Shown here: positions 61,700-64,000 of the stretch, piece after piece
Layout: the number at the start of each line of letters is the position of its first letter
How positions within the stretch are numbered: the first letter of the stretch is position 1
Source: an uncultured Microbacteriaceae bacterium
GTDB taxonomy: Bacteria > Actinomycetota > Actinomycetes > Actinomycetales > Microbacteriaceae
Direction: 5' to 3'
DNA: 64,000 nucleotides
Assembly (NCBI GenBank): GCA_947487835.1
Contig: CANKXX010000007.1
Span: 186,001 to 250,000, forward strand
The notes under the pieces: generated by a model
The model's input: only the letters and a program-made list of their open reading frames with translations
Databases searched by the model: none
Told to the model about the DNA's origin: nothing
Position numbers and translations under genes: made by a program

Positions 61700-62668
61700 G
61701 TGACCCCGATCGTCGCCGTGGTCGGGGCCACCGGCACGGGCAAGAGCGCCCTGTCGCTCGACGTCGCCGAGCGGCTCCGCGACCGGGGGATCGCGGCGGA
61801 GGTGGTCAACGCCGACGCCATGCAGCTCTACCGGGGCATGGACATCGGCACCGCGAAGCTGCCCGCCGAGGAGCGCAGGGGCGTCCCGCACCACCTGCTC
61901 GGCGTCCTCGACGTCACGGACGACGCCGCCGTGGCCCGGTACCAGGGGGAGGCCCGGGCGGTCATCGCCGGCATCCAGGACCGCGGTGCCGTCCCCCTCC
62001 TCGTCGGCGGGTCCGGGCTCTACGTGTCCTCGGTGCTGTTCGACTTCGACTTCCCCGGCACCGACCCGGAAATACGCCGAGCGCTCGAGGAGCGGCTCGA
62101 GCGCGAGGGACCGGGGATGCTGCACCGGCACCTCCGCGAGATCGACCCCGCGGCGGCCACGGCGATCGGCCCGTCCAACGGCAGGCGCCTCGTGCGGGCC
62201 CTGGAGGTCATCGAGCTCACGGGCCGCCCGCACAGTGCCTCGCTGCCGGAGCAGCCCGTGCGCTGGCGCGAGAGCGTGATCCTCGGCCTCGGCATGCCGC
62301 GGGACGAGCTGGTGCCCCGCCTCGATGCCCGGGTGAGCCGGATGTGGGAGGACGGGATCGTGGAGGAGGTACGCGCCCTGCTGCCCCTCGGACTCGAACG
62401 CGGCGTCACCGCGAGCCGGGCGATCGGCTACGCCCAGGCCATCGGGCAGCTGCGCGGGGAACTCACGCAGGAGGAGGCGGTGGCGCAGACCGCCCTGCTC
62501 ACCCGGAAGTACGCGAGACGCCAGGTCAGCTGGTTCCGCCGGTACTCGGACGCGGTACCCCTCGACGCCCGGGACCCGAAGCGCGTCGACGAGGCCATGG
62601 CCGCCGTCGACGGCGCCCTCGCCGCAGCGGACGGCGGCGGCCGATCGGGCCCCGCCGCCGACAACTAG
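61700..62668 (+). CDS. miaA: tRNA dimethylallyltransferase
   Basis: 322 residues. Walker A GATGTGKS is at 9-16, with [19 protein letters not shown] after it and [19 protein letters not shown] next. ASRAIGYAQ and [12 protein letters not shown] near the C-terminus bind tRNA. It isopentenylates A37 of tRNAs reading U codons. The GTG lies 16 bp after the miaB stop; the miaB-miaA-dapF order is standard in actinobacteria. Confidence 0.96.
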   Translation: MTPIVAVVGATGTGKSALSLDVAERLRDRGIAAEVVNADAMQLYRGMDIGTAKLPAEERRGVPHHLLGVLDVTDDAAVARYQGEARAVIAGIQDRGAVPLLVGGSGLYVSSVLFDFDFPGTDPEIRRALEERLEREGPGMLHRHLREIDPAAATAIGPSNGRRLVRALEVIELTGRPHSASLPEQPVRWRESVILGLGMPRDELVPRLDARVSRMWEDGIVEEVRALLPLGLERGVTASRAIGYAQAIGQLRGELTQEEAVAQTALLTRKYARRQVSWFRRYSDAVPLDARDPKRVDEAMAAVDGALAAADGGGRSGPAADN

Positions 62669-62671
62669 CAT
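62666..62671 (+). promoter_or_regulatory. Leaderless-type -10 box of dapF
   Basis: TAGCAT overlaps the miaA stop; 6 nt (GGTCGG), then ATG at 62678. Confidence 0.55.
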
Positions 62672-62677
62672 GGTCGG

Positions 62678-63559
62678 ATGGCCATCGATCTCCAGTTCAC
62701 CAAGGGACAGGGCACGGGCAACGACTTCGTGCTCTTCGCCGACCCCGATGGCGACATCGACCTGATCGCCAGCCAGATCGCGGCGATCTGCGACCGCAAC
62801 TTCGGCGTCGGCGCGAACGGCACCATCCGCGCCGTGCGGTCGGCCCGGGTTCCGGAGGGCGCGGCCAGCCTGGCCGAGGACCCCGCGGCCGAGTGGTTCA
62901 TGGACTACTTCAACGCCGACGGGTCGCCGGCGGAGATGTGCGGCAACGGCATCCGTGTGTACACCCGCTTCCTGCTGGAGAACGGGCTGATCGACCTCGC
63001 GCCCGGCGACACGGTCGCGATCGGCACCCGCGCGGGCGTGCGCGACGTGCAGCTCAGCGGGTCGGGATTCTCCGTCGACCTCGGCCGCTGGCGACTCGCG
63101 GGCGGCGAGCCGCTCGTGCGTGCCAAGAACCTGCAGGTCGCGCGCCCCGGCCTCGGCATCGATGTGGGCAACCCGCACGTGGTCGTGGCGCTGTCCAGCG
63201 AGGACGAGCTGGACGAGGCGGATCTGTCCTACGTGCCGCACGTCGAGCCCGAGGTGATCGGCGGCGTGAACGTGGAGTTCGTCGTGCCCGAGGACCCCCT
63301 GGTGCGCGACGGCGTCGGCCGCATCCGGATGCGCGTGCACGAGCGCGGAAGCGGCGAGACGCTGTCCTGCGGCACGGGCGCCGCGGCGGCCGCCCTCGCG
63401 ACCCGGCACTGGGCCGGCCAGGGTGCGCCGCACCAGTGGCGTGTGCAGGTGCCGGGCGGCGTCGTGGGCGTGCGGATGTTCCCGGCCGAGGACGGCGAGC
63501 ACGTCGCGCTCTCCGGGCCCGCGGAGCTCGTCTTCGACGGGGTGCTCGCCCTCCCGTAG
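62678..63559 (+). CDS. dapF: Diaminopimelate epimerase
   Basis: 293 residues. Both catalytic Cys are present: Cys88 in [13 protein letters not shown] and Cys231 in [13 protein letters not shown]. The N-terminal GTGNDFVLF is also typical. It converts LL- to meso-diaminopimelate for lysine and peptidoglycan, with dapB and dapA in this window. The ATG lies 10 bp after the miaA stop but has its own -10 box. Confidence 0.97.
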   Translation: MAIDLQFTKGQGTGNDFVLFADPDGDIDLIASQIAAICDRNFGVGANGTIRAVRSARVPEGAASLAEDPAAEWFMDYFNADGSPAEMCGNGIRVYTRFLLENGLIDLAPGDTVAIGTRAGVRDVQLSGSGFSVDLGRWRLAGGEPLVRAKNLQVARPGLGIDVGNPHVVVALSSEDELDEADLSYVPHVEPEVIGGVNVEFVVPEDPLVRDGVGRIRMRVHERGSGETLSCGTGAAAAALATRHWAGQGAPHQWRVQVPGGVVGVRMFPAEDGEHVALSGPAELVFDGVLALP

Positions 63560-63583
63560 CCCGTTCCCGTCACGGTCCATTAC

Positions 63584-63650
63584 GGTCCCTGAGCCCGCCG
63601 AAGGGCGGGGGCCCAGCCGTTTCACGGTCCCTGAGCTTGTCGAAGGGACG
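63584..63650. repeat. Two family C repeats
   Basis: GGTCCCTGAGCCCGCCGAAG (63584-63610, with a matching GGGCGGG change on its other arm) and GGTCCCTGAGCTTGTCGAAG (63626-63650) lie between convergent dapF and the methyltransferase gene. Confidence 0.85.
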
Positions 63651-63662
63651 GGCCTCAATTCG

Positions 63663-64000
63663 CTACTGAACCGCCGCGGCGGCCTCGGCGCTTCCGATGC
63701 GCCGGGCCCGCAGCACGCGGTACCCCTTGCTCGATGTCGCGCGCTGCACGGAGATCCGGTCGCCCAGAGTCGCCTGCATCCACGCCTGCAGCGAGTCGGA
63801 GCCGAGGTTCCGCTGCACGACGAGCCAGGCGTCCGAGCCGGGCGCGAGCCGGGGCAGCCAGTGCTCGAGCATGCCGTGCAGCTCGTTCTTGCCGACGCGG
63901 ATGGGCGGGTTGCTCCAGATGGTGGAGAAGCGCACGTCGTCGGGAACATCCGAGGGCAGCACGGCGTTGACGTTGGTGAGTCCCAAGCGCTCGGCGTTGA
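63663..64000 (-). CDS. RsmC-like rRNA (guanine-N2) methyltransferase, 3' part only
   Basis: The frame is open to the right edge, so the N-terminal part is outside the window; about 111 residues are visible. FSTIWSNPPIRVGKNELHG carries the catalytic NPPx motif (here SNPPIRVGK) of RsmC/RsmD-like N2-guanine methyltransferases, and WLPRLAPGSDAWLVVQRNLG and TSSKGYRVLRARR are typical of the C-terminal domain. It would methylate a guanine of 16S rRNA. It is convergent with dapF. Confidence 0.85.
   Translation of the reverse strand, partial: NAERLGLTNVNAVLPSDVPDDVRFSTIWSNPPIRVGKNELHGMLEHWLPRLAPGSDAWLVVQRNLGSDSLQAWMQATLGDRISVQRATSSKGYRVLRARRIGSAEAAAAVQ

Overview
The window is a very GC-rich (by eye about 70% or more), densely packed stretch of an actinobacterial chromosome. 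The orders clgR-DUF3046-recA-recX-miaB-miaA-dapF and ftsK-pgsA-cinA, together with rpsO-pnp-M16 peptidase-dapB-thyX-dapA-rnj, a class F sortase and a HelD/HelR-type helicase, point to the family Microbacteriaceae; I cannot fix the genus. No rRNA or tRNA gene, prophage or classical IS transposase is visible.

Layout. 1-5 kb: 3' end of a solute-binding protein gene, then on the minus strand a protein O-mannosyltransferase overlapping a YeiH-type exporter, with rsmI divergent. 4.4-8.0 kb: the 2-methylcitrate (propionate) operon prpD-prpB-prpC. 8.0-9.7 kb: accessory cassette A, an AbiEi/DUF559-type gene bounded by palindromes and tandem arrays. 10-14 kb: phosphoesterase, helR, apt. 14.2-17.4 kb: DUF4397 surface protein, class F sortase, sigma factor and anti-sigma factor. 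17.6-21.4 kb: MetE-like protein, M20 amidohydrolase, cation/proton antiporter. 21.5-25.5 kb: a two-component system with two exported acidic low-complexity proteins. 25.6-29.2 kb: histidine phosphatase, nnrD, aldo/keto reductase, epimerase. 29.3-43 kb: rpsO, pnp, an amidotransferase, a second aldo/keto reductase, an acetyl-xylan-esterase-like hydrolase, a striking G-rich hairpin RNA candidate, a TetR regulator, M16 peptidase, dapB, a TIGR01777 protein and thyX. 43-46 kb: universal stress protein, then cassette B, a second AbiEi/DUF559 gene bounded by a different palindrome family. 45.7-64 kb: dapA, rnj, lipoprotein, GNAT, a MacAB-like ABC exporter, ftsK-pgsA-cinA-clgR, the recA cluster, dapF and the 3' part of an RsmC-like methyltransferase.

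Genes that work together: prpDBC degrade propionyl-CoA; dapB, dapA and dapF are three steps of lysine/diaminopimelate synthesis; pnp and rnj are RNA-decay nucleases; recA-recX with a LexA box form the SOS recombination unit; sortase, surface protein, sigma and anti-sigma look like one envelope module.

The most unusual content is non-coding. Two nuclease-like genes (cassettes A and B) share the same plan: one palindrome about 105 bp upstream of a leaderless-type start, and downstream a helically phased array of half-palindromes ending in a complete palindrome, with a low-complexity tract of the same strand polarity beyond it. Each cassette uses its own repeat sequence. A second candidate is a roughly 155-nt transcript unit (36.25-36.4 kb) with six CCGGGGGG hairpin tips and a terminator. 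At least fourteen genes also show a -10 hexamer only 6-7 nt before the start codon, indicating widespread leaderless mRNAs.
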